In this document: positions 7,272 through 15,746 of the stretch, piece after piece
How positions within the stretch are numbered: the first letter of the stretch is position 1
How the letters are laid out: each line of letters begins with the position of its first letter
Source: Pedobacter sp.
GTDB taxonomy: Bacteria > Bacteroidota > Bacteroidia > Sphingobacteriales > Sphingobacteriaceae
Reading direction: 5' to 3'
DNA: 22,965 nt
NCBI GenBank assembly: GCA_030149995.1
Contig: JASLGV010000460.1
Span: forward strand, 1-22,965
The notes under the pieces: generated by a model
Told to the model about the DNA's origin: nothing
Seen by the model: the letters and a program-made list of their open reading frames with translations, nothing else
Database searches by the model: none
Position numbers and translations under genes: made by a program

Positions 7272-9680
7272 TTAGCCGCCAGCCCTGCTTTCCTCTTCGC
7301 CGGTTCCTGTTTTTCTGTTGCGTGCAGTTTTAATCTTCATGTTGCCGAACTTATAGGTAAAGCTCAATGAAATCTTGCGGCTTTCCCATTCGTTTTGCCA
7401 GAAGGTATTGATGTTGTTGTATTGTAAATTGGCTCTGAACTTACTTTTGTTCATAATGTCATTTACTTTGAGCGCGAGGGTGGCATTCTTTTTCCAGAAT
7501 ACTTTTTTCGCCCCTACATTTATTTGCGAACTTTCTAAGCTGTGGAATAAACCTGAAACATTAGGCGAATCGTAATAGGCATAAACAGACAGGCTGTAAT
7601 TTTTAGGTAAGGTAATGGTATTATCGGTACTTACAGACCAACTCCAGGAGGTTGCATTGAAACCATTTCCTTGTACAGGCGATTGTGTTTTGTTGTAAGA
7701 AACCGAAAAATCGGTATTGGTGTTCCACCATTTGGTTACATTAAAAGGACTACCTGTAGACAGGTATAAATTGGTGGTACGGTTTAAGTTTTCTGGTCTG
7801 GAAATGCTCTCTTTATTAAGGTTGTTCTGGTAAATTACTTCTGAGATAAAACCATTGGCTCTTGAATAGCTGAAAGTTAAAATTCTGAAATCTTTATAGC
7901 TGTAATTAAATTCATAGCTGTTTGAATATGAAGGCTGCAACAATGGATTGCCCTGTAAAGCGGTGTAAGGATCGCTGTAAAAAGTAAATGGATTTAAGCT
8001 TCTGTACGAAGGTCTGTTTACACTTTTACGGTAAGCACCTGTAACCAGATTATTAGAGTCGAGCTTCCACGATACAAATAAAGTTGGAAATAATTTCCAG
8101 TACTTACGGTCAATTAAAGTGCTGGTACCGGATGATACACCTTTGCCAATTGTTTGTTCAGCACGTAAGCCACCTTTTATTTGTATGTTGTCGAATGTCT
8201 GATCTAAAGAAAGGTAGGCGGCGTTGATGTTTTCACGGTAAGAAAATACATTGGTTCTTCCTGGGTCGTTGATCCAGTTTTCATTTTTTAAAGAATCGAA
8301 ACGTACATCACTTTTCGATTCAACCCAGCTGCTTTTTAAACCGGTCTCCATTTTTAAACGTTTAGAAAAATTGAGCGAATAATCGGCTTTAAGGGCATAA
8401 ATAGATACATTACATGCACCCTGGTTACGTAAATTAACCGGTAATCCAATTGCGTTGCCGGATGCATCCAGGTAAGTATTAACAAAAGTTTCATTCTTAC
8501 TGTTATCATATTGTACATAATCGGCATCGAAACCCAGTTCACCTCCGAGTGTATCGGTTTTAAAGCGGTAATTTAAATTAACAGCATGGTTTTTTTCTGT
8601 ATTGTCTTGCGGATTAAACATTTCTGTTCCGCCGGCCTGTGCACCCTGTGCATTGTAGTTGACCGAGCTGCTGTTTACTTTGGTTTTTTCAGGTGCAGTG
8701 TAACCTTTTACCATAAAGCCAAGTGTATGTTTATCATTTATAAAATAATCGGCACCAGTGGAGAAATTAAGACTGTTGGTTTTAGGATGCCAGAAGTTAA
8801 CCTGGTTGTACTGCTCATCGCCGATGGTTCGTTTTAAAGTTAAACGATTATAAGATTCGTAGCTACTTGCATTTAACCGGAGAAAAGTACTTACTTTCCC
8901 TGTATTGTAATTGAGGTTTGTACCACCGTTAATTTTTCCGTATTTTCCATATCCGCCACCTAAATTCATATTTCCGTTAAAACCTTGTATTTTATTTCTT
9001 TTCAGTTTAATGTTGATGATGCCCCCGGTTCCTGCTGCATCAAAAGAAGAAGGTGGATTGGAAATCAATTCGAGTTTACTTAAGGCATCTGCTGGCAGAG
9101 ATTTTAAATATGTTGTAAGCTCAGTACCACTCATATAGCTCATTTTTCCATCAATCATTACATTAATACCGGCCTTTCCTTTCAAAATAATATTTTCATC
9201 TTTATCCAGTTTAACGCCGGGTGCGCGGCTTAAAACTTCCAGTGCGTTGTCGCCAGCAGTGTTCATCTGTTCTACATTTACAATCACCCGGTCGGCTTTC
9301 TGACTGATAACCGGCATTTTTGAAGTGATGGTTACTTCTTTTAATTGCTGATTGAGCTGGGTTAAGGCAATAGTTGGTACGTTAAAATCGCTGGTGCTAA
9401 TTTCAAAGGCAGCCGATTGACCTTTACGATAACCTACGGCAAGAGCCCGAACGAGGTATTTTCCGGGTTTTGCTTTAAATTCATATTGTCCCTGCTCGCC
9501 GGTAGCCCTTAAACTTACCGATGCAGAGTCTGGTAAATGGATGAGTGCTACGGAAGCATAGCTTAATTCCTGTTTATTTACATCGGTAACGGTACCGCTC
9601 ACTTTAATATTTTGCGCTTTAGCATTTTGCATGCAAATCATCAGGGCAATGGAGAAACTTAATTTTAACAGCGTATTCAT
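7272..9680 (-). CDS. Outer-membrane beta-barrel receptor, TonB-dependent receptor-like, with carboxypeptidase-regulatory-like domain
   Basis: An 802-residue protein with a signal peptide (1-22, cleavage after NAKA), a carboxypeptidase-regulatory-like beta-sandwich (about 25-105, KVSGTVTDVNKQELSYASV), a plug domain (about 115-228, including LEVLSRAPGVKLDKDENIILKG split around 148-168 and NPPSSFDAAGTGGIINIKL at 208-226), then a beta-barrel to about 778. It ends with the barrel-like SLSFTYKFGN and a charged tail. This is the Bacteroidota 'outer membrane beta-barrel family' group. No SusD partner follows, so a glycan-uptake role is not supported; peptides, metals or siderophores are open. It is divergent from a LytS/LytTR pair, with two LytTR-like sites upstream of its promoter, suggesting direct control by that pair. 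Ligand unknown. Confidence 0.85.
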   Translation of the reverse strand: MNTLLKLSFSIALMICMQNAKAQNIKVSGTVTDVNKQELSYASVALIHLPDSASVSLRATGEQGQYEFKAKPGKYLVRALAVGYRKGQSAAFEISTSDFNVPTIALTQLNQQLKEVTITSKMPVISQKADRVIVNVEQMNTAGDNALEVLSRAPGVKLDKDENIILKGKAGINVMIDGKMSYMSGTELTTYLKSLPADALSKLELISNPPSSFDAAGTGGIINIKLKRNKIQGFNGNMNLGGGYGKYGKINGGTNLNYNTGKVSTFLRLNASSYESYNRLTLKRTIGDEQYNQVNFWHPKTNSLNFSTGADYFINDKHTLGFMVKGYTAPEKTKVNSSSVNYNAQGAQAGGTEMFNPQDNTEKNHAVNLNYRFKTDTLGGELGFDADYVQYDNSKNETFVNTYLDASGNAIGLPVNLRNQGACNVSIYALKADYSLNFSKRLKMETGLKSSWVESKSDVRFDSLKNENWINDPGRTNVFSYRENINAAYLSLDQTFDNIQIKGGLRAEQTIGKGVSSGTSTLIDRKYWKLFPTLFVSWKLDSNNLVTGAYRKSVNRPSYRSLNPFTFYSDPYTALQGNPLLQPSYSNSYEFNYSYKDFRILTFSYSRANGFISEVIYQNNLNKESISRPENLNRTTNLYLSTGSPFNVTKWWNTNTDFSVSYNKTQSPVQGNGFNATSWSWSVSTDNTITLPKNYSLSVYAYYDSPNVSGLFHSLESSQINVGAKKVFWKKNATLALKVNDIMNKSKFRANLQYNNINTFWQNEWESRKISLSFTYKFGNMKIKTARNRKTGTGEEESRAGG

Positions 9681-9703
9681 AATGTGTTTTTTTTATTATG
9701 CTC

Positions 9704-9734
9704 CAAAGGTGCAGACCTGGCGGGTGCTTAAAAA
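9704..9734 (-). promoter_or_regulatory. Candidate activator-dependent promoter of the outer-membrane receptor gene
   Basis: Reading leftward, CACCTTTG (9711-9704) matches TAnnTTTG at 5 of 6 fixed bases, and a poor -33 element TTTT (9734-9731) lies exactly 19 bases upstream. A weak -33 box directly downstream of the LytTR-like repeats (nearest at 9742) is what an activator-dependent promoter would show. The predicted start is near 9697, 17 bases before the ATG. Confidence 0.4.
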
Positions 9735-9741
9735 TTAAATG

Positions 9742-9769
9742 ATCCCAACCCCTCTAAATATTATCCCAA
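9742..9769 (-). promoter_or_regulatory. Two 21-bp-spaced LytTR-like sites facing the receptor gene
   Basis: ATCCCAA occurs at 9742-9748 and 9763-9769, exactly 21 bp apart; on the minus strand these read GGGGTTGGGAT and GGCATTGGGAT. Two direct repeats two helical turns apart are the known arrangement for LytTR-domain dimers such as ComE and AgrA. They lie just upstream of the receptor's candidate -33 box. Confidence 0.6.
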
Positions 9770-9793
9770 TGCCTTTTTGGGCCATGTTCGGCG

Positions 9794-9842
9794 TTGGAAT
9801 AAAAAAAGCGGGGGTTGGGATAATTTTTTTAAGGTTTGGCAT
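9794..9842 (+). promoter_or_regulatory. Three 21-bp-phased LytTR-like sites facing the kinase/regulator operon
   Basis: TTGGAAT (9794-9800), TTGGGAT (9815-9821) and TTGGCAT (9836-9842) start exactly 21 bp apart, each preceded by a G-rich pair and the last two followed by AA. They are in inverted orientation to the two copies at 9742 and 9763; the outer arms form an 11-bp perfect inverted repeat (9742-9752 with 9811-9821). AAGCTTTG at 9863-9870 is a possible -7 element for the kinase gene. Confidence 0.6.
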
Positions 9843-9884
9843 AAGAAAATAGGTTGTTTAAAAAGCTTTGGATAGATTTAAACC

Positions 9885-10892
9885 ATGAAAAAAATACGCA
9901 TTGTTTTAATTCACCTCGTTTGCTGGATACTTGTTTTAGGCTACTTTTATGGTGGCGACTTAATAAATGGTGTACCTTTTAAACGGGCCATTTTTAGTTA
10001 CTCCATGAATTTTATTCAAATCATAGAGTTTTACATTTGTTTTCTTTGGGTATATCCTAAATTTTTAAAACGTGGAAAAACACTGCAGTTAACTGGCGGT
10101 ATTTTATTAACAATGGCCATATTCATTTCTATGCGCTATCTTATAGAAGAGATTTTATTTTTAAAATGGTTTGGCATCCATAATTACTCTGATGGTACCC
10201 CGGCCTGGTTCTACATAACAGATAATATTTATTTTAGTCTGGCTTTTATTGTTATCCCGGCTGCCATTTACGGTGCAAAATTGAGCTTTGAAGCAGAGCG
10301 TACCAACCTCAAACTGAAAGATGAAGTGGTAAAGTCAGAACTGGCTTTCTTAAAATCGCAGATCAATCCACATTTTTTATACAATACCTTAAATTATGTA
10401 TACTCACTGGCCATTCCGGTTTCTGATAAGCTGGCCAATGCAGTGCTTCGCCTTTCCGATTTAATGCGTTATACCTTAACCGAAAGTCCCGATGGTAAGG
10501 TAAGATTAGATAAAGAAGTAGACTACCTGGAAAGCTATATCGAACTTTTCAAAATGCGTTTTGAGCCTAATTTTTTTGTCGATTTTAAAACAGAAGGAGT
10601 GTCCGATCAGAAAGTAGCCGCTCTGGTACTGATTCCTTTTGTTGAGAATGCCTTTAAACATGGTGTTATCAATGATGAAGCACAACCCATCCGCATTACT
10701 TTAACTGTTCAGCAGAAAAGATTAAGTTTTGTGGTTAGCAATAAAATCAGCCATGCCCAAAAAGATCATTCGAGTGGTGTAGGCCTGGTTAACATTCACC
10801 GGCGGTTGGATCTTATTTACCCGGATAAGCACGAATTGTTGATATCTAACAACGGCAATACTTATAAAACAACGCTTGTTATAAATCTATAA
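9885..10892 (+). CDS. LytS/YehU-type sensor histidine kinase
   Basis: A 335-residue membrane kinase. About four transmembrane segments lie in residues 5-135 (roughly 6-22, 42-58, 68-86, 112-132), with no large periplasmic sensor domain. A short coiled linker (134-155) leads to the His_kinase (LytS) box SQINPHFLYNTLN with the phosphoacceptor H163. The ATPase part has the N box IPFVENAFKHG (250-260) and a G box SGVGLVNIHRRL (297-308). It should autophosphorylate and pass phosphate to D54 of the next gene product. The response regulator gene follows after 39 bases; the gene is divergent from the outer-membrane receptor. The compact four-helix sensor suggests it detects membrane events or a partner protein. 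Confidence 0.92.
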   Translation: MKKIRIVLIHLVCWILVLGYFYGGDLINGVPFKRAIFSYSMNFIQIIEFYICFLWVYPKFLKRGKTLQLTGGILLTMAIFISMRYLIEEILFLKWFGIHNYSDGTPAWFYITDNIYFSLAFIVIPAAIYGAKLSFEAERTNLKLKDEVVKSELAFLKSQINPHFLYNTLNYVYSLAIPVSDKLANAVLRLSDLMRYTLTESPDGKVRLDKEVDYLESYIELFKMRFEPNFFVDFKTEGVSDQKVAALVLIPFVENAFKHGVINDEAQPIRITLTVQQKRLSFVVSNKISHAQKDHSSGVGLVNIHRRLDLIYPDKHELLISNNGNTYKTTLVINL

Positions 10893-10931
10893 TTCTTTTC
10901 TCTTAGTTTTGATTAATTTAAATTTTAACAT

Positions 10932-11654
10932 ATGATCCGCTGTCTTGCTGTTGATGATGAATCTTATGCATCAGATATTATTGCTGCATTTATCAACAAA
11001 ACCCCTTTCCTGGAACTGGTTGGTACCACCACAAGTGCTTTTGAGGCTTTAAACCTGGTTCAGGAGGGGAAAGTAGACCTGGTATTTCTTGATATTCAGA
11101 TGCCCGAACTTACAGGGATACAATTCCTTAAAATTTGTGGTAATAAATGTAAGGTAATTCTCACCACGGCTTATCCCGAATATGCTTTGGAAGGTTTCGA
11201 CCTGGACGTAGTGGATTATCTGCTTAAACCCATTTCTTACGAACGCTTTTACAAAGCAGCTTCAAAGGCGCAACAGATCCTGGAACCTGTTTTACCTGTA
11301 CAGGCAGAAAATCATACAGCTGTTGGCCAGGCAAGTGATTTTATTTTTATAAAAGGCGATACCAAGAATAAGTTTATCAAGGTAAATTACGATGATATTT
11401 TATACATCGAAGGACTAAAAAATTATGTTTCCATTTATACGGCCACACAACGTATTGTTACCTATCAGGCACTTCGGGAACTGGAAATCCAACTGCCACA
11501 ACCGCCTTTTTACCGTGTTCATAAATCGTATATTGTTTCCATTGAGAAAATCAGGATGATTGATGGCAATACGGTTTTTATAGATGAACAGGCCATTCCG
11601 ATTGGCGATACTTACCGGGAAGAATTTTTTAAGGTCATCAGGGAACAACGGTAA
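10932..11654 (+). CDS. LytTR-family response regulator
   Basis: A 240-residue protein with a receiver domain (1-118: acidic pocket D8-D9, phosphoacceptor D54 in LVFLDIQMP, T79, and K99 before P100) and a LytTR DNA-binding domain (about 136-237: IFIKGDTKNKFIKV, ILYIEGLKNYVSIYT, FYRVHKSYIVSIEKI). It is the partner of the kinase just upstream. LytTR proteins bind direct repeats about 21 bp apart, and five such repeats lie in front of the kinase gene, so autoregulation plus control of the divergent receptor is the simplest model. A TAGTTTTG element at 10904-10911 could be an internal promoter, but no -33 box accompanies it. Confidence 0.93.
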   Translation: MIRCLAVDDESYASDIIAAFINKTPFLELVGTTTSAFEALNLVQEGKVDLVFLDIQMPELTGIQFLKICGNKCKVILTTAYPEYALEGFDLDVVDYLLKPISYERFYKAASKAQQILEPVLPVQAENHTAVGQASDFIFIKGDTKNKFIKVNYDDILYIEGLKNYVSIYTATQRIVTYQALRELEIQLPQPPFYRVHKSYIVSIEKIRMIDGNTVFIDEQAIPIGDTYREEFFKVIREQR

Positions 11655-11697
11655 GTGCATGTTTATAAATCATACATATTATTTAAGGCGTTTTTTT

Positions 11698-11705
11698 TAA
11701 GTTTG
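11698..11705 (+). promoter_or_regulatory. Candidate -7 element of the MazG-like gene
   Basis: TAAGTTTG is a perfect TAnnTTTG match 25 bases before the ATG. No clear TTTG lies 17-21 bases upstream, so this is only half of the consensus. Confidence 0.3.
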
Positions 11706-11730
11706 CTCCGTAAAAAATAAAAATAAAGAT

Positions 11731-12198
11731 ATGCAGGAAACCAATTCATTAAACCAGGTTGCAGAATTTCACCATACATTTAAACATCCGGTTGTAGAAA
11801 AACCAGCTATTCCTTCTAAACAACGGGCAGATTTAAGAGTATCACTGCTGGCAGAGGAACTGAAAGAATTACAGGAAGCAATAAATCAGAACGATCTGGT
11901 AGAGGTGGCCGATGCTTTGTGTGATCTTCAATATGTATTGGCGGGTGCCATTCATGAATTTGGACTGGGCGAAAAGTTTAAAACTTTATTTGATGAGGTG
12001 CACCGCTCTAATATGAGTAAAGCCTGCAAAACTGTTGAAGAGGCAGAGCAAACCATTCAATTCTATAAAGATAAAGATCAGACTGAATCTTATTATAAAG
12101 AAGTAGATGGTCTTTTCCTGGTTTTCAGAAAGGGAGATGATAAGACACTTAAATCTATCAACTATTCTCCAGCCGATTTAAAAGGAATTATTGGTTAA
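11731..12198 (+). CDS. MazG-like nucleoside triphosphate pyrophosphohydrolase
   Basis: A 155-residue protein of the all-alpha NTP pyrophosphatase superfamily (MazG/phosphoribosyl-ATP pyrophosphohydrolase-like). The metal-binding pattern is present: E42-E43-x2-E46 in LLAEELKELQEA and E58-x2-D61 plus D65 in VEVADALCDLQYV. Residues 76-97 (EFGLGEKFKTLF, then VHRSNMSK) match the helix and K/N-rich end of the domain. The family hydrolyses NTPs or dNTPs to the monophosphate and pyrophosphate, often as house-cleaning of modified nucleotides. The last 50 residues are an extra tail of unclear role. It is monocistronic, with its own terminator. The true substrate is not predictable. Confidence 0.85.
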   Translation: MQETNSLNQVAEFHHTFKHPVVEKPAIPSKQRADLRVSLLAEELKELQEAINQNDLVEVADALCDLQYVLAGAIHEFGLGEKFKTLFDEVHRSNMSKACKTVEEAEQTIQFYKDKDQTESYYKEVDGLFLVFRKGDDKTLKSINYSPADLKGIIG

Positions 12199-12220
12199 TC
12201 CGTCTGTTATTAAATAATCT

Positions 12221-12261
12221 AAAAGCTGATTTTACAGGTTTTCTGTAGGATCAGCTTTTTT
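12221..12261 (+). terminator. Rho-independent terminator after the MazG-like gene
   Basis: AAAAGCTGAT (12221-12230) pairs with ATCAGCTTTT (12250-12259), with an inner TACAG/CTGTA stem, and runs into a T tract ending at 12261. Confidence 0.85.
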
Positions 12262-12288
12262 AGTAAAAAAAACTGCTGTTTCCTGGTC

Positions 12289-12317
12289 TTTGTGCGGTGC
12301 TTATTTTATTATTTTTA
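12289..12317 (+). promoter_or_regulatory. Candidate promoter of the Snf2-family gene
   Basis: TTTG (12289-12292) and TATTTTTA (12310-12317, one mismatch to TAnnTTTG) lie 17 bases apart, slightly short of consensus. The predicted start is about 16 bases before the ATG at 12340. Confidence 0.45.
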
Positions 12318-12339
12318 CAGCAGCAAGCAGTGCATATAG

Positions 12340-15300
12340 ATGAAAAACAGTCAAGGTTATATTTCTAAAGAGAGAAATCCATTCGATTATGTGCTGCAGG
12401 ATTTTAATCTTCGAGATCTCAGTAACCTGGTGATCTTAAAACACCTCTCTGAGCAGGTAGATACAGAGCGGAAAGATTTTTATCAGGTATTTCCCGAGCA
12501 GCTTACCATTGATTATGGGGCATTTAGCCACCCGGGATGGGAAGCGCCGTTCCCGATTGTACAGGTACAGCAAGATGAATATTCTGTAAAACTTTCCTGT
12601 CGCTGTGCGGCGGTTAAAAATAAACTTTGTCAGCACCAGGCTCAGGTTTTGTATAATATTTTAAAACGCGGGGATCTTTTTATTTTTTTCAATAAGCCAC
12701 TGCGCCATCAGAAAATAAGAAGAGAAGCGGTACAATATGGATTGGATCAGGAAACCGATCCAGATGCACATTTTAAAATTGAACATGAAAACGGGCAGGT
12801 TGAGATTAAGCCTGTTATGAAAAACCTGCAGGCTTTTGGAACGGAAGCCCAGCATAAGCTTAAAGATCTTCTTTTACCTGCAACAGAACCTGCTTTTCCC
12901 TTTCAAAGTATGGATCAGGATACCGATAAAATGATCCTGGTTATTGCAAAACACCGGTATTATAACCACCTAACGGTCGACTTATATGAAGCCGCTAAGG
13001 GTAAAACGGGAAAAATTAAAAATCCACTCAGACTTTTAAAACCGTCGAACCTGCTTTTGAAGGGACAAGATGCTGATTTTATAAAATTTTGTGGGGCCAT
13101 ATCTGCATTCCAGCAACTTCAACAGCAATATGAGGAGTCGAGCCTGCCGGATATCGATATGCTGGGCGCAATTTTTAAAAATCCGCTTAAGCTGCCTGTT
13201 TTTCTACATAACCCGAAAGAACCGGTTAATATATCGGCCGGCACACTGAAACCTGTAAATATTGAAATATTAAGAGATGGCTTACAACTGGAGGTAAACC
13301 AGGCAGATCCTTTTTTTGAAATCAGCGGGCGCATAAAAATCGACGATAAGATCTATACGATTGATCAGCTTTTGTTGGTTAATCAATGTTTCATTCAACT
13401 AAAAAATACGCTCTATTTCGTTGCCCAGGCTGATTTTTTAAGGATATTAATATTTTTTAAAAAGCAAAGCAATCACCTGGTATTGCATAAATCAAAATAT
13501 ACCGAATTTCAAAAACAGATACTCATTCCACTTGAGGGTCGTATACAGGTCAATTATAGCTACCTGAAAAAGGCCAGTCCGGCACAAATAGAAGAGAAAG
13601 GTTTTGATCTGGAACATGAGAAACTGATTTACCTTTCCGAATCTGAAGATTTTATCCTCATTACGCCGGTTATGCGTTATGGCAGTATTGAAGTACCCGT
13701 TCTTTCTAAAAAGCAAATTCAATCACAGGACAAACGCGGACAGTTGTTCAGGTTAGAAAGAGATGAAGATATGGAGCTCCAGTTTATTGGAGATATTATA
13801 AAACAACATCCCTTTTTTTACGAGCAGGAAAGCAATGATTCTTTTTATCTGCATCGCAAACGGTTTCTGGAAGAAAGCTGGTTTTTAGATACTTTTGAAA
13901 ACTGGCGCAACAAGGGCATTCATATTTTAGGTTTTAATAAACTTAAAAATAACAAACTGAATCCAAATAAAGCAGAAATCAGCATTGAAATACACAGCGG
14001 TACCGATTGGTTCGAAACAAAGGCAAAGGTGGCATTTGGCTCGCAGGTGGCCTCCCTTAAACATTTGCACAAATCCATTCGGAATAAAAGTCGTTTTGTA
14101 ACTCTGGACGATGGTACCCAGGGTATTTTACCGGAAGAATGGCTGGAAAAGTTTATTGCCTATTTTACAGCGGGCGAATGGACAGACGACCGGCTTATTA
14201 CCCATAAAATTAAATATGCAACGGTTGAAGAGCTGTATACAGATGCCGAGATGAATCCGGAAATGTTGCAGGAATTAAGTTTGTACAAGCAAAAATTTTC
14301 CGGTGATGATCTTATTCTGCCCATTCAGGTACCCGAAACTTTGCAGGCAACGCTGCGTCCATACCAGCAGGAGGGATTAAACTGGCTCAACTTTTTAGAT
14401 GATTTTAATTTTGGAGGCTGTCTGGCCGATGATATGGGATTGGGGAAAACCATCCAGATTATTGCCTTTATTTTATCACAGCAAATAAAACATGGTCGTA
14501 ATACCAATTTAGTGGTGGTACCGGCTTCTCTTATTTTTAACTGGAAGGCAGAGATTGAAAAATTTGCTCCCTCTATCAGAACTAAAATTATTTATGGCAA
14601 TAAAAGAGGCATAAATACTGACGATTTTGATCAGTTTGAAGTGGTCTTAACTTCTTATGGGACATTGCTTTCTGATGTTAATTTTTTGAAAAAACACCGG
14701 TTTAACTATATTTTTCTGGACGAATCGCAAAACATTAAAAATCCGGAATCGCAGCGGTACAAAGCAGCGAAATTATTGCAGTCGCGTAATAAAATAGTGT
14801 TAACCGGTACGCCGGTTGAAAACAATACGTTCGATTTGTATGGACAGTTGTCTTTTGCCTGTCCCGGACTTTTGGGAAGCAAGCAGGATTTTTCATACTT
14901 ATATGCCATTCCAATCGATCAGTTTAAAGATCGTAAGCGGGCAGAAGAATTGCAGCAGAAGATAAAACCTTTCATTTTACGGCGAACCAAAGAGCAAGTG
15001 GCGCAGGAACTGCCTGATAAGACAGAAATTACACTTTATTGTGAAATGGGCCCCGAACAACGCGAAGTGTATGAAGCCAATAAGCGCGAAATTCAGGATT
15101 TTATATTGGGCAAAACCGAAGATGAGCTGCCAAAAAGCTCTATGCATGTTTTAAAGAGCATTACACGCCTGCGACAGTTGTGTAATTCGGCAGCTTTACT
15201 GGCAGATGGTAAATCCTACCTTCAGGCGTCTTCCAAAATGGAAGTACTCATGGAGCAGGTTGAAAGCCAGATGCACCAGCATCGTATATTAATTTTTTCG

Positions 15301-15732
15301 CAGTTTGTAGGGATGCTGGATTTAATTAAAAAACAACTGGATCAAAAACAGATTAAATATGCGTACCTAACCGGACAAACCCGTAACCGTGAAGAAGTGG
15401 TTCGTTCTTTTCAGGAAAGCGATGACATCCCTGTTTTTTTAATCAGTTTAAAGGCCGGCGGTACGGGGCTTAATTTAACAAAAGCCGACTATGTTTATCT
15501 GGTAGACCCCTGGTGGAACCCGGCGGTCGAAAATCAGGCCATAGACCGTGTTTATCGTATCGGGCAACATAAAAATGTAATGGCTGTTCGCTTAATCTGT
15601 CCGGATACAATTGAAGAAAAGATTATGAAACTCCAGGCAGGAAAAAAAGATCTTGTTCGTAATTTAATTCAGACCGATGGGGGTGCATTTAAAAATCTGA
15701 CTAAGCAAGCGTTATTGGGCTTGCTGAGTTAG
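12340..15732 (+). CDS. Snf2-family DEAD/DEAH-box ATPase with N-terminal SWIM zinc finger
   Basis: A 1130-residue protein. Near the N-terminus is a SWIM-type zinc finger, C87-x-C89-x7-C97-x-H99. Residues about 110-650 are a long region typical of bacterial RapA/HepA-like Snf2 proteins, without a motif I can name. The ATPase core follows: Q motif RPYQQEGLNWL (about 677-687), Walker A DMGLGKT (698-704), motif II DESQ (794-797), motif III LTGTPVENN, then the C-terminal lobe with FSQFVGMLDL, SLKAGGTGLNL and motif VI QAIDRVYRIGQ (1066-1076). It should be a DNA-dependent translocase that remodels protein-nucleic acid complexes, perhaps in repair or transcription. It stands alone, facing the converging epimerase-like gene 14 bases away. 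There are no restriction or defence genes beside it, so a housekeeping role is more likely. Confidence 0.92.
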   Translation: MKNSQGYISKERNPFDYVLQDFNLRDLSNLVILKHLSEQVDTERKDFYQVFPEQLTIDYGAFSHPGWEAPFPIVQVQQDEYSVKLSCRCAAVKNKLCQHQAQVLYNILKRGDLFIFFNKPLRHQKIRREAVQYGLDQETDPDAHFKIEHENGQVEIKPVMKNLQAFGTEAQHKLKDLLLPATEPAFPFQSMDQDTDKMILVIAKHRYYNHLTVDLYEAAKGKTGKIKNPLRLLKPSNLLLKGQDADFIKFCGAISAFQQLQQQYEESSLPDIDMLGAIFKNPLKLPVFLHNPKEPVNISAGTLKPVNIEILRDGLQLEVNQADPFFEISGRIKIDDKIYTIDQLLLVNQCFIQLKNTLYFVAQADFLRILIFFKKQSNHLVLHKSKYTEFQKQILIPLEGRIQVNYSYLKKASPAQIEEKGFDLEHEKLIYLSESEDFILITPVMRYGSIEVPVLSKKQIQSQDKRGQLFRLERDEDMELQFIGDIIKQHPFFYEQESNDSFYLHRKRFLEESWFLDTFENWRNKGIHILGFNKLKNNKLNPNKAEISIEIHSGTDWFETKAKVAFGSQVASLKHLHKSIRNKSRFVTLDDGTQGILPEEWLEKFIAYFTAGEWTDDRLITHKIKYATVEELYTDAEMNPEMLQELSLYKQKFSGDDLILPIQVPETLQATLRPYQQEGLNWLNFLDDFNFGGCLADDMGLGKTIQIIAFILSQQIKHGRNTNLVVVPASLIFNWKAEIEKFAPSIRTKIIYGNKRGINTDDFDQFEVVLTSYGTLLSDVNFLKKHRFNYIFLDESQNIKNPESQRYKAAKLLQSRNKIVLTGTPVENNTFDLYGQLSFACPGLLGSKQDFSYLYAIPIDQFKDRKRAEELQQKIKPFILRRTKEQVAQELPDKTEITLYCEMGPEQREVYEANKREIQDFILGKTEDELPKSSMHVLKSITRLRQLCNSAALLADGKSYLQASSKMEVLMEQVESQMHQHRILIFSQFVGMLDLIKKQLDQKQIKYAYLTGQTRNREEVVRSFQESDDIPVFLISLKAGGTGLNLTKADYVYLVDPWWNPAVENQAIDRVYRIGQHKNVMAVRLICPDTIEEKIMKLQAGKKDLVRNLIQTDGGAFKNLTKQALLGLLS

Positions 15733-15746
15733 CATCTCAGTATTAT

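Noticed and set aside
9868..9873. TTGGAT as a sixth LytTR site
   Set aside because: It lies 32 bp from the copy at 9836, off the 21-bp phase, and lacks the leading GG.
10904..10911. TAGTTTTG as an internal promoter of the LytTR gene
   Set aside because: No -33 element accompanies it and the kinase gene ends only 39 bases upstream of the regulator; cotranscription is simpler.
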